A stretch of DNA of 64,000 nt from Flaccisagitta enflata (GCA_965153355.1 OZ231126.1:44640001-44704000), one strand, 5' to 3'. Shown: positions 1 to 17,126, counted from the first letter of the stretch. Notes: generated by a model from the sequence alone, not told the origin. A program made the numbers and translations.

Positions 1-1
1 C

Positions 2-1687
2 GACGACGATGGGTCAAAACCGGCGGCTCGGCTTCTCGATCTTCGAAAGGCTTATCCGAGGGTTAATAAGCCCGCGCTGTGGCGCCTTCTGAGGAGGTAC
101 GGACTGGACGGTGATTTTCTCAGAGTCATAATGGATCTACACGAGACTACCGAGTACGCGATTAGGGGGAAGGAGGGAAACTCGGAAGGATGGGTGCCGG
201 ACAGAGGATTGAGGGAAGGATGCCCATCGTCACCGATCCTTTTCAACATCTTCCATCAAGCGGTGATGAGGGTCGCAATTGAGGAAAGGAAGGAAAAGGC
301 GGAGGAAAGCGAAAAGGAAGTGGGGGTGTGCATGAAATGGGTGCCAGGAAGTGCGATTCCAAGTGAGAAATTATGGGAGAAGGAAAACTCAGAGGCAGTG
401 GAAGTGTGGGTAGATCTGAGCCTGTTTGCGGACGACACAACTGTAGTGGGAAATGAGGAGGAACTGGAAGAAGGGGTGGAGACGGTGAAAAGAGTAATGG
501 GATATTTCGAAGAACGTAACAACGACGACAAGGAAGAGAAGTTGGTTTTCGGTGAGAAAGAGGGTGAAGGAATTCGGATGCTTGGCTGCTGGATGGGGTG
601 GAAGACGGACGTGGATCAGAGGCTGGGAAGAGCAAGGAAGCCATGGGCCAAGGTCAGAGGTCGCTTAGTCGGTTCAAAATTAAGCAAGAAGATGCAGGCG
701 AGAATCATCGAAGCAAGTGTAGAGAGTGGCCTTCTGTTCGACTGTGCAGTAAGGGTATGGCAGATCAAGGAGATCAAACAGTTACAGAGCATGGTCGACA
801 GATGTTACCGTTACGTCTGGAGCAGGAAAACAGGACCGCCGCTTATTCAAATGGAGAAGGAACGAAAAAATATGTGGGATGTGAGAAGAGAGCTTGGAGT
901 TAAATCTCTGCGGTGGAAGATTGAGAAGCAAGTTCTAGAGAGAATAGGGCACGTGATCAGAATGGACGACGAGAGGAGAGCAAAGGCAGTGATTCTAGGA
1001 TGGATGAGAGAGTTGGAAAAGTGGGAAAAACCAAAAGGAAGAAGAAGAAAAACTATCTGCTACTGGAAGAAGCTACTAAGAGAAGCGGGAGTGGATTGGA
1101 CTGACATTAACAGCGCAACCAAAGACCGGAAAAAATGGAAAAGGATCGTGAAGGAAAGGATGAAGAAAGTGGACAAGTGGGAGAAAGGTACATGTCATCA
1201 TTGGTCAGGAGAAGTCGTGGATAGAAATGAGCAGAAGATAACGATGGTGGACTTCGTCTGCGACGTCTGTGGGAAAAGATGCAAGTCGAAAGGAGGGTTG
1301 GTAGTGCATAGGAGAAGATTACATGAGGTGTCAAAGAAGAAAAAGATTTTTGAGTGTGAAGCGTGTGAGGAAAAATTCCAACAGGAGGCGAATTTGTGGA
1401 ATCACAAGAAGATATGCGGCGGGGCTGCTGCAAGCAGCAGCGACAGAAGGATGTGTGCCTGCGGTAGAGAATTTGCTAAAAGTTACATAGCACGCCATAA
1501 GGAGAAGTGTCTAAGGGCCGAGGCAGCGAGAGAAGAAGTAGAGGAGAGGCTGCCACGAGTCTACACGGTGAACAAGCTCAAGTGGGGGAAAGTAAAAGCT
1601 CAGGATTTCAAAACTACCAGAGCATCACATTTCATCTCTTGCAGTGTTGTAGAAAATTACTTGACATTTTGTATAAGCCAAAGCTGA
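2..1687 (+). CDS. LINE-type reverse transcriptase, C-terminal part with zinc fingers (5' end outside window)
   Basis: This is the 3' part of the polyprotein of a non-LTR retrotransposon, which copies element RNA into the genome. The frame is open from base 2, so the start and any endonuclease lie upstream. It runs 561 codons without a stop. RT motifs appear in order: motif A LLDLRKAY (Asp13), the block RGLREGCPSSPILFNIF, and motif C LFADDTTVVG (catalytic Asp pair at residues 144-145). A thumb-like basic region follows, with RIGHVIRMDDERRAKAV. The C-terminus has three finger-like motifs: CDVCGKRC...HRRRLH (C2H2), CEACEEKF...HKKIC (C2HC) and CACGREF...HKEKC (C2HC), likely nucleic-acid binding. 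The ATG at 131 is internal and not the true start. The clade is not assigned. The intact frame suggests a fairly young copy. It may sit in an intron of the transporter gene whose exons start at 3004. Confidence 0.88.
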   Translation, partial: DDDGSKPAARLLDLRKAYPRVNKPALWRLLRRYGLDGDFLRVIMDLHETTEYAIRGKEGNSEGWVPDRGLREGCPSSPILFNIFHQAVMRVAIEERKEKAEESEKEVGVCMKWVPGSAIPSEKLWEKENSEAVEVWVDLSLFADDTTVVGNEEELEEGVETVKRVMGYFEERNNDDKEEKLVFGEKEGEGIRMLGCWMGWKTDVDQRLGRARKPWAKVRGRLVGSKLSKKMQARIIEASVESGLLFDCAVRVWQIKEIKQLQSMVDRCYRYVWSRKTGPPLIQMEKERKNMWDVRRELGVKSLRWKIEKQVLERIGHVIRMDDERRAKAVILGWMRELEKWEKPKGRRRKTICYWKKLLREAGVDWTDINSATKDRKKWKRIVKERMKKVDKWEKGTCHHWSGEVVDRNEQKITMVDFVCDVCGKRCKSKGGLVVHRRRLHEVSKKKKIFECEACEEKFQQEANLWNHKKICGGAAASSSDRRMCACGREFAKSYIARHKEKCLRAEAAREEVEERLPRVYTVNKLKWGKVKAQDFKTTRASHFISCSVVENYLTFCISQS

Positions 1688-2291
1688 GATCATTAGCTCA
1701 AATACTTTAGAGGATACATTAAAATCTTTGAAATATCCATAACTAGGAATAGCTCAAAAAACAACTTTCAGACTTGAGCGCTTTGAAACTGGTAAATGAT
1801 GTTGTTTCATTCTTTCATCAATTATTGAACCAAATGTTGCATTCTTGGTTTCTACCTGAAGCACCATGAATGCCTTTTAGGTTTTTCTATCCAACTCAAT
1901 AAATTCATGCTATTTTCTTAACTGCAATTTGAGTTTGATTGAGAATCGATGAGCAATTTTTTGAGGTTGGAGAGGAACCTTCACATTTTTGGTCATATCT
2001 TTTTAGCTGTTTCAATTTTTCTATTTTGACCAACCAAAGCAAGAGGAACAAATGTCAGGCAGTTCCCTACAAGGAGCAACTTTCAAATTATGAATATCTT
2101 AAGTTGTTGAGGCGTAATAAGCTTTTACTTTCCCCCACTTGAGGTTGTTCACCCTGTACAGAAGTGCAAGAAAGACCTGCGACTGCGGGAAAGAAATGGC
2201 AAAAACAAACTACTCAAGACACAAGCGCGAAGCATGCCCAAATCGGTGAAGCATGTGCCTATCGAGCACGGAATGCTTTCTATGGTCTATG
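1688..2291. other. Non-coding stretch, possible LINE 3' tail or intron
   Basis: AT-rich DNA directly after the reverse transcriptase stop. No exon with splice sites or protein similarity was recognised. It could be the retrotransposon 3' UTR running to the GAC repeat at 2292, or intron of the transporter gene. Confidence 0.4.
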
Positions 2292-2336
<45 letters not shown>

Positions 2337-2455
2337 AACGACGTTGTTAACAACAATAACGACGACGACAACGACGACAATGTAGACAACAACGACAACA
2401 ACGACAATAAAGACAACAACGACAACGACAATAACGACAACGACAACAACGACAG
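2292..2455. repeat. (GAC)n microsatellite, degenerating to AAC/GAC
   Basis: About 15 perfect GAC units are followed by imperfect GACAAC units. The apparent poly-Asp, poly-Thr and poly-Val frames through it are simple-sequence artefacts. Confidence 0.95.
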
Positions 2456-2560
2456 GAAGCACGAACATGATAACAATAACAAAAACAGTTTAGAAACATA
2501 AACTACTTTTGATAGTCCAACGCATTAACTTGAATAAAAACAACCGGAACGTCTGCAAAA

Positions 2561-2909
2561 ACAAGGCCAACACCTATAAGTCGCGTGCGAGACTTAAAGA
2601 TTAAAAATGACTTAGAATGACTTAAAATGACTAAGAACGACTCAGAACGACATAGAATGCCCGAGAATGACCTAAAATGACCTAAAATGACCAAAAAGGA
2701 CTTGAAATGACAAAATGACCTAATGACCAAAAATGACTTAGAATGACCTAAAATGACTTAAAATGACTTAGAATGACTAAGAATGCCTTAGAATTACTTA
2801 GAATGAATAAAAATGACTTAAAGAAATAAAAGTGAAAAAAAGGTAAATGTGACCGACCGACGGACGGAAGGACAAAGCGGATTGTAGAGTCGCGTGCACG
2901 CGACTTATA
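2561..2909 (+). mobile_element. Helitron/HINE-like element, family 1 (long 5' variant)
   Basis: The element starts ACAAGGCCAACACCTATAAG and has the subterminal motif AGTCGCGTGC at 2580. It ends with the perfect 18-base palindrome AGTCGCGTGCACGCGACT at 2888-2905. A block of CCGACCGACGGACGG precedes the hairpin. The body is an imperfect array of TTAGAATGACC-like 10-11-bp units. Orientation is given with the hairpin as the 3' end. It lies upstream of the first visible transporter exon, probably in an intron. Confidence 0.7.
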
Positions 2910-3003
2910 ACAGTTGAGTGAGAGAATAACTGAGGAGTCAACTTAACAGCAACGAATACCGAACACAATCGCGATTATCAGTATTTTTGTTTCTTTTTTT
3001 TAG

Positions 3004-6257
<3,254 letters not shown>

Positions 6258-6392
6258 AAAAAGACGAACAAAATAACATCGTTTCGTATGTTTGTTGTAT
6301 GAGAGCAATAGGAAAGTAAACGAAAGAGAACAAAGCAATGCATTTCATTCGGAGGTCTAACAGAATTGCAAAGACGTCTCTGTATACATGGG

Positions 6393-6396
<4 letters not shown>

Positions 6397-6481
<85 letters not shown>
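6397..6481. repeat. (GA)n microsatellite
   Basis: About 42 uninterrupted GA units just downstream of the transporter stop codon. Confidence 0.97.
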
Positions 6482-7503
<1,022 letters not shown>

Positions 7504-7834
7504 GGTCGGAAGTAAAGAGACTAAATCAGAGTTTAAAGTCTATGCGTAAGATTGGTTAAGAAATGGTTCAAAATCAGCTTATCTCATTAAGCTGTTAGAA
7601 TACGAATGATTACAAATCGATAAAATACGAAGTCGGTTTAACAATTAACATTTCGCAGTTGGGAAAACAAAAGTCACGTGCAGTCAGAGCCGGGGAACTA
7701 AAACAAAAATGTGCCGATAGTTTGGAAAAAATGGCGGACAGATAGACAGACCGACAGATCAACCACCATTCTGTTCGAGCCGTCTGCGTGGAAGCGATTA
7801 ATGTTATCAATTTACCGAAGGATAGAAAGTCGAC

Positions 7835-8174
7835 AGTAGAGTGGGCTCAACTTGGGCATAACAATGAAACATTATTTCCAAGCATTTTTCATGTTCCATT
7901 TGAATAATCAAAGCTCTATTGCATTGGAAAATTGTTTTGGACTTGATCTTATCATTCCGTATTCAATGCTTTAGTTGTATAGAATAAGTATGTTAGAAAT
8001 TTCTCTCAAAATTACAGCAATGTATTCTATATAACTACATCATTGATTACAGAATGGCTAGATCAAGTCCAAATCAATTCCTCAAATACATCGGGCTCTG
8101 ATTACGCAATTGGAACATGAAAAGTGCTGGAAAGTAATGTTTCATTTTAATGCCCAAATTGAGCCCATTCTACT
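7835..8174. mobile_element. 340-bp MITE with ~65-bp TIRs and CGAC target duplication
   Basis: The left end AGTAGAGTGGGCTCAACTTG and the complement of the right end AGTAGAATGGGCTCAATTTG match, and similarity continues through ATGAAACATTA and TTTTCATGTTCCA. CGAC flanks both ends (7831-7834 and 8175-8178). It is too short to encode a transposase. Confidence 0.82.
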
Positions 8175-8361
8175 CGACAGGCGAAAACACATCTACAGCG
8201 AAAGCAGTCAACCGATATAATCTCACAAATATCAGGACATCGTTGATTTAGTTTGCTTCAAACTGCGTCAACCACTGGCAGCAAAGGGAGTCCGTGAATA
8301 TCTCTGTAGTAATTGGTAATCAGGTTTCATTGGGAAAGGTTCAAGTGTCAACAACTGCGTC

Positions 8362-8464
<103 letters not shown>

Positions 8465-8717
8465 ACATAAGGGCAATGTATACTAGGCGAAGCCAAGCCA
8501 AAGGTCATTCAGGGGGAAAAGTGTTGTATCGCTACTTCGTTAATCTCTCGTCTGCTCACAGGGCGTACGTGCGCTGAGCTTTAGTTTCTTGTGTGCAAAA
8601 TCTGCGTGTGCGTGTGAAATCAAGGCCGTATACCAAGATACCCGGGCAGGGGCATCGATGAAGTAAGTCTTGCAAAAAATTGGGAAGGTGCGATTTTCGC
8701 AAAACTGCCTTCAAACG

Positions 8718-8935
<218 letters not shown>

Positions 8936-9042
8936 ACATGAACGTCCATGCGCTTGTGCCTTAACGGTATTTGACCATCCTAACGACAGTTGGTCGAGAA
9001 TAAAAGTCGTTTTTCGATATACCGTCCGAGAGAGAATAAGAG

Positions 9043-9659
<617 letters not shown>

Positions 9660-9788
9660 AGGAACACCGACCGATTGAACCAGCGAGTTAAGGAATCGCG
9701 TGTTCTCGGCTCGAAAAAACACCTTCTTGACAAACATGAAAACTGTTGAACTCCGCAATACCGAATTCAAGGAACCAACAAATCTCAT
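9660..9788 (-). CDS. Candidate single coding exon, unknown product
   Basis: On the minus strand an ATG at 9788-9786 opens 43 sense codons with varied, non-repetitive composition (MRFVGSLNSV... to ...LNSLVQSVGVP). It ends at a strong donor, CCT|GTAAGTATAC. No family is recognised, no partner exon was found downstream on the minus strand, and an in-frame TAA lies shortly upstream. It could be a real first exon, a repeat-derived fragment or chance. Confidence 0.25.
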
Positions 9789-10045
9789 CCATTGAATGCA
9801 GATTTATATTATTTCCAATACAGAAATAAGAAGAAAATGAAGAGACCAAAGTTCTCTATCGTCATTTTGGACTAATTTACTATGAGTGAAATTTTTCCAT
9901 AGTGAACGTCGGCCGATTATTACCAAATTTTCGGTGCTTCTGTAGGGATTGCAAATGTAAAAAAATGACCGAAGCACGACGATTTTTACTTGCCTTTTAC
10001 ACTGACGATATGAAGTGTGACACAAGTGACACAAGTGTTACTGAA

Positions 10046-10338
10046 ACAAGCCCGACCGGGCAAAGATGCGTCCGGGCTGTGTCTTTGTGTGCATTGAACA
10101 TGTGACGTATATGGAGAGACAGATGGACAAACAGACAGATGAAACGACAAGAGTAGTAAAAGAAGCCTTCAAAACATGTTTGTCGATCATTTGATTCAGT
10201 ATGGGGTCTCATTGAGGCCAAAAACAACCGAGGAACGCGGTTTTGGCACTTGCGTAACGGACGGACATACCGACGGACCGACGGACCGACGGAAAAACCC
10301 TCTTATTGAGATGCGTTCCTGACGGACGCATCTAAAAA
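10046..10338 (+). mobile_element. Helitron/HINE-like element, family 2, complete (293 bp)
   Basis: It begins ACAAGCCCGACCGGGC (a small hairpin), followed by the subterminal motif AGATGCGTCC. Near its end is GGACGGACATACCGACGGACC, then the hairpin GATGCG...CGCATC and the terminus CTAAAAA. The subterminal AGATGCGTCC is the reverse complement of the terminal arm GGACGCATCT. An equally long copy lies reversed at 22263-22555. Confidence 0.72.
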
Positions 10339-10735
10339 CGGGTTGTTTTCGCACTAAATTGAGCACATATACTATCAAAATCTTGAGTATGAAGGATGTG
10401 TGTTGGGCACTTGCACTTGGTCTCATGTGATGTCTAGGAACAGCTTTCATCATCGATGAAATGATTGGTGGGAAGAAACAATGCTTCATCGCCCACCATA
10501 TCATGGATTTCTGCTGGGCTGGATTATTGTGAAAATGACCCATAGGCGGATTTCCGTTACTCTTGGATCCATTTTAGCGGGTATTGCTATGCGTAAAACA
10601 TCCTTTGTGAGGAACCATTTACGAAATTTCTAAGAAAAAGAACAAGACAAGGTACAATATGGTCGGATACACGGTCAGTTCCTGTCGCGACGCAAGAAGA
10701 AGTTGGAGAAGCAAAAGAAACAGTAGTGGGAAGAG
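10339..10735. other. No gene recognised
   Basis: Unique-looking DNA. TGGATCCATTTTAGCGGG near 10567 resembles the TIR of the short MITE at 57441-57602, suggesting a degraded relative. Confidence 0.4.
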
Positions 10736-10737
10736 TA

Positions 10738-11020
10738 AAGAAGAAGAAGCAGAAGAGGAAGAAGAAGAAGTAGAAGAAGAAGAAGAAGAAGAAGAAGAAG
10801 AAGAAGAAGAAGAAGAAGAAGAAGAAGAAGAAGAAGAAGAAGAAGAAGAAGAAGAAGAAGATAGAGAAGAAGAAGAAGAAGAAGAAGAAGAAGAAGAAGA
10901 AGAAGAAGAAGAAGAAGAAGAAGAAGAAGAAGAAGAAGAAGAAGAAGAAGAAGAAGAAGAAGATAGAGAAGAAGATCGAGAAGAAGATAGAGAAGAAGAT
11001 GGAGAAGAAGGTGGAGAAAA
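10738..11020. repeat. (GAA)n trinucleotide array, ~280 bp
   Basis: GAA units with ATAGAA interruptions. It reads as poly-Glu, poly-Ser, poly-Phe or poly-Leu depending on frame; none is believed to be a gene. Confidence 0.95.
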
Positions 11021-11241
11021 AGAATAAGAAAAAAAAGGCAAGGGTAAATAAAAAGAAGGAGAAGGGAGAAAAAAGATGACAACGGAGAAAAAGAAGCAAC
11101 ATGATGCATGAGGAGAAGGAAAACGAGAAGAAGAGTTAGAAGAGGAAGGGGAGGAAAGGGAGGGACTGGGCGTAAAAGGTCGGGAAAAAAACGAAAACCT
11201 TTGCAGGCAAATTTGTCCGCTTGAGGTAGAAGGGGAAAGTT

Positions 11242-11412
<171 letters not shown>

Positions 11413-11737
11413 CGCGGTGTTAAAAACGGAAGGACTGTTTTTTGGCCCCTGGCGGATCCCTCGGGCAACATTTTCTCACGTTAAGGAGAGAGAGAACGAG
11501 AATCGGATGGCAGGAGAGGTGAAACGTCAGAGGAAATAGCCCCAAACATTCGCACACAATGCTGATGCCATGGAAATGGACATTATATTGCATGGACGAC
11601 CTGAAGAAACGATCGTTTTCATGTCTAGAGAGGAACCAAGGGCGTGTTTTGACTTCAAGGTAGACGAGATCATTATGTAACAGATCGAATTTAAAGTTTC
11701 TGCACTTTTACTCTTTGTTGTCAATTTACCATTCTGA

Positions 11738-11829
11738 TCATCAAAATCAAAATCAAAATCAAAATCAAAATCAAAATCAAAATCAAAATCAAAATCAAAA
11801 TCAAAATTAAAATCAAAATCAAAATCAAA
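11738..11829. repeat. (AAAATC)n hexanucleotide array
   Basis: About 15 copies of AAAATC with one AAAATT variant. Confidence 0.95.
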
Positions 11830-11892
11830 AAAGCGGTCAGCGGCACCCGTGCCCTGCTTAAGTAGGTTGTGATTGAAGTTGACAGGGAGTAA

Positions 11893-12286
11893 GGCAGCGA
11901 CCATGAAGGGGCTGACGACATATGCTTTCACATACACAGGGAATTTTCTCCTCCTCTACCACCTCCTAGAAATTGGAATTTGGGCCTTAAAACTGATTTT
12001 AGGCATTGGGGCTTCGATTTGGGCCTCAAGGCTGGTATTTGTCCCTCAAGGCTGGGATATGGGCCTCAAGGCGGGGATTTGGGCCTCATAGCAGGAATTT
12101 AGGCCTCTAGGCTGGAATTTGGGCCTTGAGGCTGGGATTGGGGCTTCAAGGCTGGGATTTGAGCTTCAAGGCTGGGATTTGAGCCTTGAAGCTAGGATTG
12201 GGGGGTGGATGTACGGAGGAGAAGAAGGAGATAATTTCCCATATGTGTGAAAGCATAGGTCATCGACCCCTTCGGGATCGCTGCCC
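11893..12286. mobile_element. TIR element with internal 20-bp minisatellite (GCAGCGGCCCC family)
   Basis: The left end GGCAGCGACCATGAAGGGGC and the complement of the right end GGCAGCGATCCCGAAGGGGT match, followed on both sides by a CATATGCTTTCACA-like block and TCTCCTCC. The interior is an imperfect array of CTCAAGGCTGGGATTTGGGC. Related copies begin at 15522 and 58264, and a right end is at 60570-60601. There is no coding capacity. Confidence 0.75.
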
Positions 12287-13179
12287 AAAAACCGGTTGTG
12301 ATTTAAGATATGATTGATTTTTTTAGTTTACTTAATATTTTTCGTAATTTTCATGGGTCACGGTACAACACGATGTGACTTTTTTTCAAAAGAAAATGTT
12401 TAAGATTAGACAGTTGCAACTAATCAAGTGAAAATTGCAACCAAGACCAACTTCCAGTTGAATGATTGTGTCCAATTTATCCATTTTATGGACCCGCCTG
12501 AGAATAAACGAAACGAAACCAAAGAATCTGCCAATTTCTTTAAAGAATAAGTAATTTCATATCTAAAATACGATAAGCAAAGGGGAAACACGAACTTAAT
12601 TTTACCCTTGTTGTTGTAATCTTAAATGCCGAAGACCGTTTTGATAATCCCCTCTGTCGTTCACCTATACATCTCGCTTTTTCTGTCGTAAATACTAGGC
12701 TAAATTTAGCCCCATTTTCGAAGTTAAATCCATTTCGTTTCTGGTTTGTATTTTGTAACAGGAATGTAGAAAATGTCTCAGCATTAATTTGCGCAAATAT
12801 TTATACTTTTCTCAAGGCTAGGGAAGCTTATTTTTTAATGACTGATGAAATTTGAGCACTGTAACTGGGTACCACTTCTTTGTTATTGTCGTTTCCAACA
12901 ATTTCTCTGATGGAATTGAAAAACAAATACATGAAAGCGTAGTTCCATCGACGTTTGTTTAAAAGACTTTATCTTGCTTGCTTATCCCCACATGGTCATT
13001 AACTTTTTTTTTTGCCTACTATCGAATTTAGGGTCAAACTGTGGGATGTTTCTTCGGTGCCTCAGAACAACCAATCTGCATCTTCAAGAGGGATGAATTA
13101 GGACAGTTGCAATAATGGAAGCATGCCAAACACTCCATCCTTCTCGTTTCCCTTTCGACATGATTTTTCCTTCTCCTCA
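12287..13179. other. No gene recognised
   Basis: About 890 bp of AT-rich, apparently unique DNA. No splice-bounded frame, inverted repeat or RNA gene was seen. Confidence 0.5.
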
Positions 13180-13517
13180 TGTCCTTTATCAGCGTCTTTT
13201 TCTTTTTTTTTCAATTTCTTTCTCCATTTTGTTCTCTCTTTCCTATGTATCTTCTTTCCTTCATTCTTTCTTTCATTTTCTTTCTTTCTTGTGATCTTTC
13301 TTCCTTTCCTTTTTTCATTCCTGCTTTCTCTTTCCTTTCTTCCTATCTTTCTTCCTATCTTTCTTTCTTCCTTCCTTCCTTCCTTCCTTCCTTCCTTCCT
13401 TCCTTCCTTCCTTCCTTCCTTCCTTCCTTCCTTCCTTCATTCCTTCCTTCCTTCCTTCCTTCCTTCCTTCCCTCCTTCCTTCCCTCTTTCTTTCTTTCTT
13501 TCTTTCTTTCTTTTATT

Positions 13518-13564
<47 letters not shown>

Positions 13565-13611
13565 CTCTTTCTTTCTTTCTTTCTTTCTTCCTTTCTTTCT
13601 TTTTTCTTTTT

Positions 13612-13681
<70 letters not shown>

Positions 13682-13794
13682 TTTCTTCCTCATTTCCGTC
13701 CTTAATTTGATTCTTCTCTTCTCTTCTCTCTTTCTTCTAAGGTTTCTTTCTAAAAAAAATTCTTTCCTTACTCTTTCATTCAAACTTTCCTTCC

Positions 13795-13858
<64 letters not shown>

Positions 13859-13900
13859 TTTTCCTTTTTTCCTTTTTTTCTTTTTTTCTTTATCTCTTTC

Positions 13901-13964
<64 letters not shown>

Positions 13965-13968
13965 ATTT

Positions 13969-14040
<72 letters not shown>

Positions 14041-14100
14041 TTTTTCTTTCTTGCTTTCTTCCTTTCCTCCTTTCTCTCTTTCTTTCCATCTTTCTCCCTC
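13180..14100. repeat. Compound (TTTC)n/(TTCC)n array, ~900 bp
   Basis: The order is TTCC units (13365-13480), TTTC units (13490-13690), a mixed spacer, then two further TTTC blocks to 14060. The long open frames (Phe-Leu-Ser on plus, Lys-Glu-Arg on minus) result from the absence of stops in the repeat. Confidence 0.96.
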
Positions 14101-14368
14101 AGCTCAACACGTGTTTAATGCTTTTTACTCTTTCGTGAGGCAATTACCGCCTTGTTGGGTCATCTTCTTAACCATTCTTATACCAACAGATTTCTGCTCC
14201 GTCTTCAATTATCACATGTATGATCTTGGGTGGCGAACGTGTTTGCGTTTGAATATGGTCGTTCTTTGCCTCTTTCTCTCCCTCAATATCTGCCTCTTTA
14301 TTGTTCTCTCTCTCTCTCGCTGTTTTCTTCTCTCCTTTCTTTTTTGTTTCTTTCTCTGTTTGTCTGTC

Positions 14369-14472
<104 letters not shown>

Positions 14473-14632
14473 TCTCTCGTGTCGTTGTAACATCCGGGGT
14501 TTTTCGCTGTACCAAGGTCAAAGATTCACCCTGAGTTGACCTCCGCAGGTCAGAGGTCAAGATCCCAGAAGCAAATGCAGAAAAATCCGTAGTACAACCA
14601 ACACGAATAATGAGAACAAGGAAATAAGGGAA

Positions 14633-14633
<1 letters not shown>

Positions 14634-14702
<69 letters not shown>
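14634..14702. repeat. (GA)n microsatellite
   Basis: About 33 GA units, inverted relative to the CT tract at 14369. Confidence 0.97.
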
Positions 14703-14705
<3 letters not shown>

Positions 14706-15140
14706 CGGCAATGTTAACCCTTTTTTTCCAGGCCCATCCATTCTTCTGTCTGTTAGTCAAAGTTGAAAGGAAAAAAAAGTTGTACCCCAGATAATGAGGC
14801 AATTTCTTAACACCAAGGAAAAAAGGTAGGGTAATGAAAGGTAAAACGGCCAAGAGGGGAGGGACCGGAGAGTGAGGGAGGCAGAGGAGGAAGCGAAGGA
14901 AGAGGAAAAAAGTCAAGGTGATCGGGGAAAGGAGGAAGAATAAGTTTTTCTTTTTTGGATCCGGAGAGGAAAGAAGGAAAGAAGAAAATGGGAGGTTAAG
15001 GACGAGGTTAAAGAGACCGTTGAGAGAAGTAAAAGAGAAACGGTGAGACACGAACCAGGACCTGAGCCGCTCACGATTTTGGAACCAACCAACATACACT
15101 TGTCCGTGCCATCATTTTTCTTGCTTTTCTTTCTTCAATG
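14703..15140. other. No gene recognised
   Basis: Purine-rich unique DNA between two microsatellites, without exon or repeat signals. Confidence 0.5.
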
Positions 15141-15516
<376 letters not shown>

Positions 15517-15521
15517 CTTTT

Positions 15522-16024
15522 GGGCAGCGGCCCCAAAGGGGCCGATGACCTATGCTTTCACATATGCAGAAATTTCTCCTCCTTCTCCTCCTTCTTCTAC
15601 ATACCCCCCTCCAGGCCTCGCGATCCGAATTCTGCCAAATTCCGCCAAATCTAGCCAAATTCTGCCTAATTTTGCCAAATTCTGCCAAATTTTGCCAAAT
15701 TCGGCCCCTTTTGCAAAAATCCTGGCCTTGAGGCCCAAATCCCTGCCTTGAAGCCCTAATTTCAGCCTTGAGGTCCAGATCCCAGCCTTGAAGCCCAAAA
15801 CCCAGCCTTGAAGCCCAAAACCCAGCCTTGTGGCCAAAAACCAAGCCTTGAAGCCCAGAACTCAGCCTTGAAGCTCAAAACCCAGCCTTGAAGCCCAAAT
15901 CCCAGCCTTACAGCACAAATTCCAGAAACTCTTCGAGGCTGCTGCCCCACTAACTACCTCACATCCACATAAACTCACATCGGGGCAACGGGCACCGCTA
16001 ACCATCTAACGCTTTTGCGACTAT
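15522..16024. mobile_element. GCAGCGGCCCC-family element with two minisatellites
   Basis: The left end GGGCAGCGGCCCCAAAGGGG is followed by GATGACCTATGCTTTCACAT. The interior has ~10-bp GCCAAATTCT units (15640-15705), then ~20-bp CAGCCTTGAAGCCCAAAACC units (15720-15915). The right side has GAGGCTGCTGCCCC (15939) and a tail ending CTAACGCTTTTGCGACTATTC. The same tail follows the related right end at 60590-60680, so it belongs to the family. Confidence 0.65.
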
Positions 16025-16860
16025 TCTTTCTTTCTTTCTTTCTTTGTGCCTTTCTATCTTTGTGCCTTTCTTTCTTGCTTCATTTCCTTTCCTTTCCTTT
16101 CTTACGTTGTGTGGCGCGCCTACGCACCTTTGGCTCTGCCCGCACTGTTTTGTCCCCACGATCTTGTCCGCACTATCTTGGCCTGTGTATCCGGCCACTC
16201 TTGTTCGCTCTTTCATCTTGTATGTTTATTCCTCCAAACAACAGAAAGCGACAATGTTGCAATGCTTACCATCGGCACTCTTATAATTATTCAAAAGTTC
16301 TTTATCATTGCCATTACTCCTTGGGCCTTAACCATCCTGTCTACCTTATCCTTCCCAGTTCAATCTCTTCCGACTTGAGACCTTTTTCTTAACTTCTTTC
16401 CTTTCTCCCTATTCACCGTCCTTCCTTCCTTCCGTCTAGGCTTCCATCCTCTTTCCCACCTCATCCACAATTCTTCCTTCTTTTATTCGACCCTTCCTTC
16501 CTTCCTTCCTTCGTTCTCTCATTCATTCTTTCCCCCATTCGTCCTTTCTTCCTTCCTTCCTTCCTTCCTTCCTTCCTTCCTTTCTTTCTTCCTTCCTTCC
16601 TTCCTTTCTTCCTTCCTTCCTTCCTTCCTTCCTTCCTTCCTTCCTTCCTTCCTTCCTTTCTTCCTTCCTTTCTTCCTTCTTCCCCCAATTCGTCCTTTCT
16701 TCCTTCCTTTTTTTCTCCTTTCCTTCCTTCCTTTCATTCCTTTTTCCTTCAAAAAACCTCGTCTTTCCTTTCCTCGCCTTCCCAATTCCATCTTATTCCA
16801 CCGGCGACCTTTTTCCTCCATGAAAGTGATTGCCTCTCAATTTATGTTGATGACGATTGA
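16025..16860. repeat. Pyrimidine-rich DNA with (TTCC)n core
   Basis: The clear TTCC array spans about 16494-16680. The rest is degenerate T/C-rich sequence. No gene is seen. Confidence 0.8.
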
Positions 16861-17061
16861 CGATTGTTGCTCTACCTTTTGCTCGTTTTGTTTCCTTTTT
16901 CCTCTTCTTCTTTGATACGGTTCCTTTATTTCGTATTCTGCAAACGTAACCCAAGCGGTAGAGTCAACGTCGTGCGTGTATGAGCTCCGGTCCTAGTACA
17001 CTTGTTCCAACAAAAGGAGGAAGCAAAAATCGTATGATTTCCATTCTTCCTTGCTTTGATT

Positions 17062-17126
17062 TAGTTTGTTTGTTTGTTTGTTTGTTTGTTTGTTTGTTTG
17101 TTAATTTGTTTGTTTGTTTGTTTGTT
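17062..17126. repeat. (GTTT)n microsatellite
   Basis: About 15 GTTT units with one AATT interruption. Confidence 0.95.

Noticed and set aside
10659-11027. Glutamate-rich protein in the GAA array
   Set aside because: All three frames and both strands are open through the array. The short unique start shows no family resemblance.
13123-14138. Long Phe/Leu/Ser-rich frames in the TTTC region
   Set aside because: They are tetranucleotide-array artefacts. Frames rotate through all three phases, and the minus strand is equally open.
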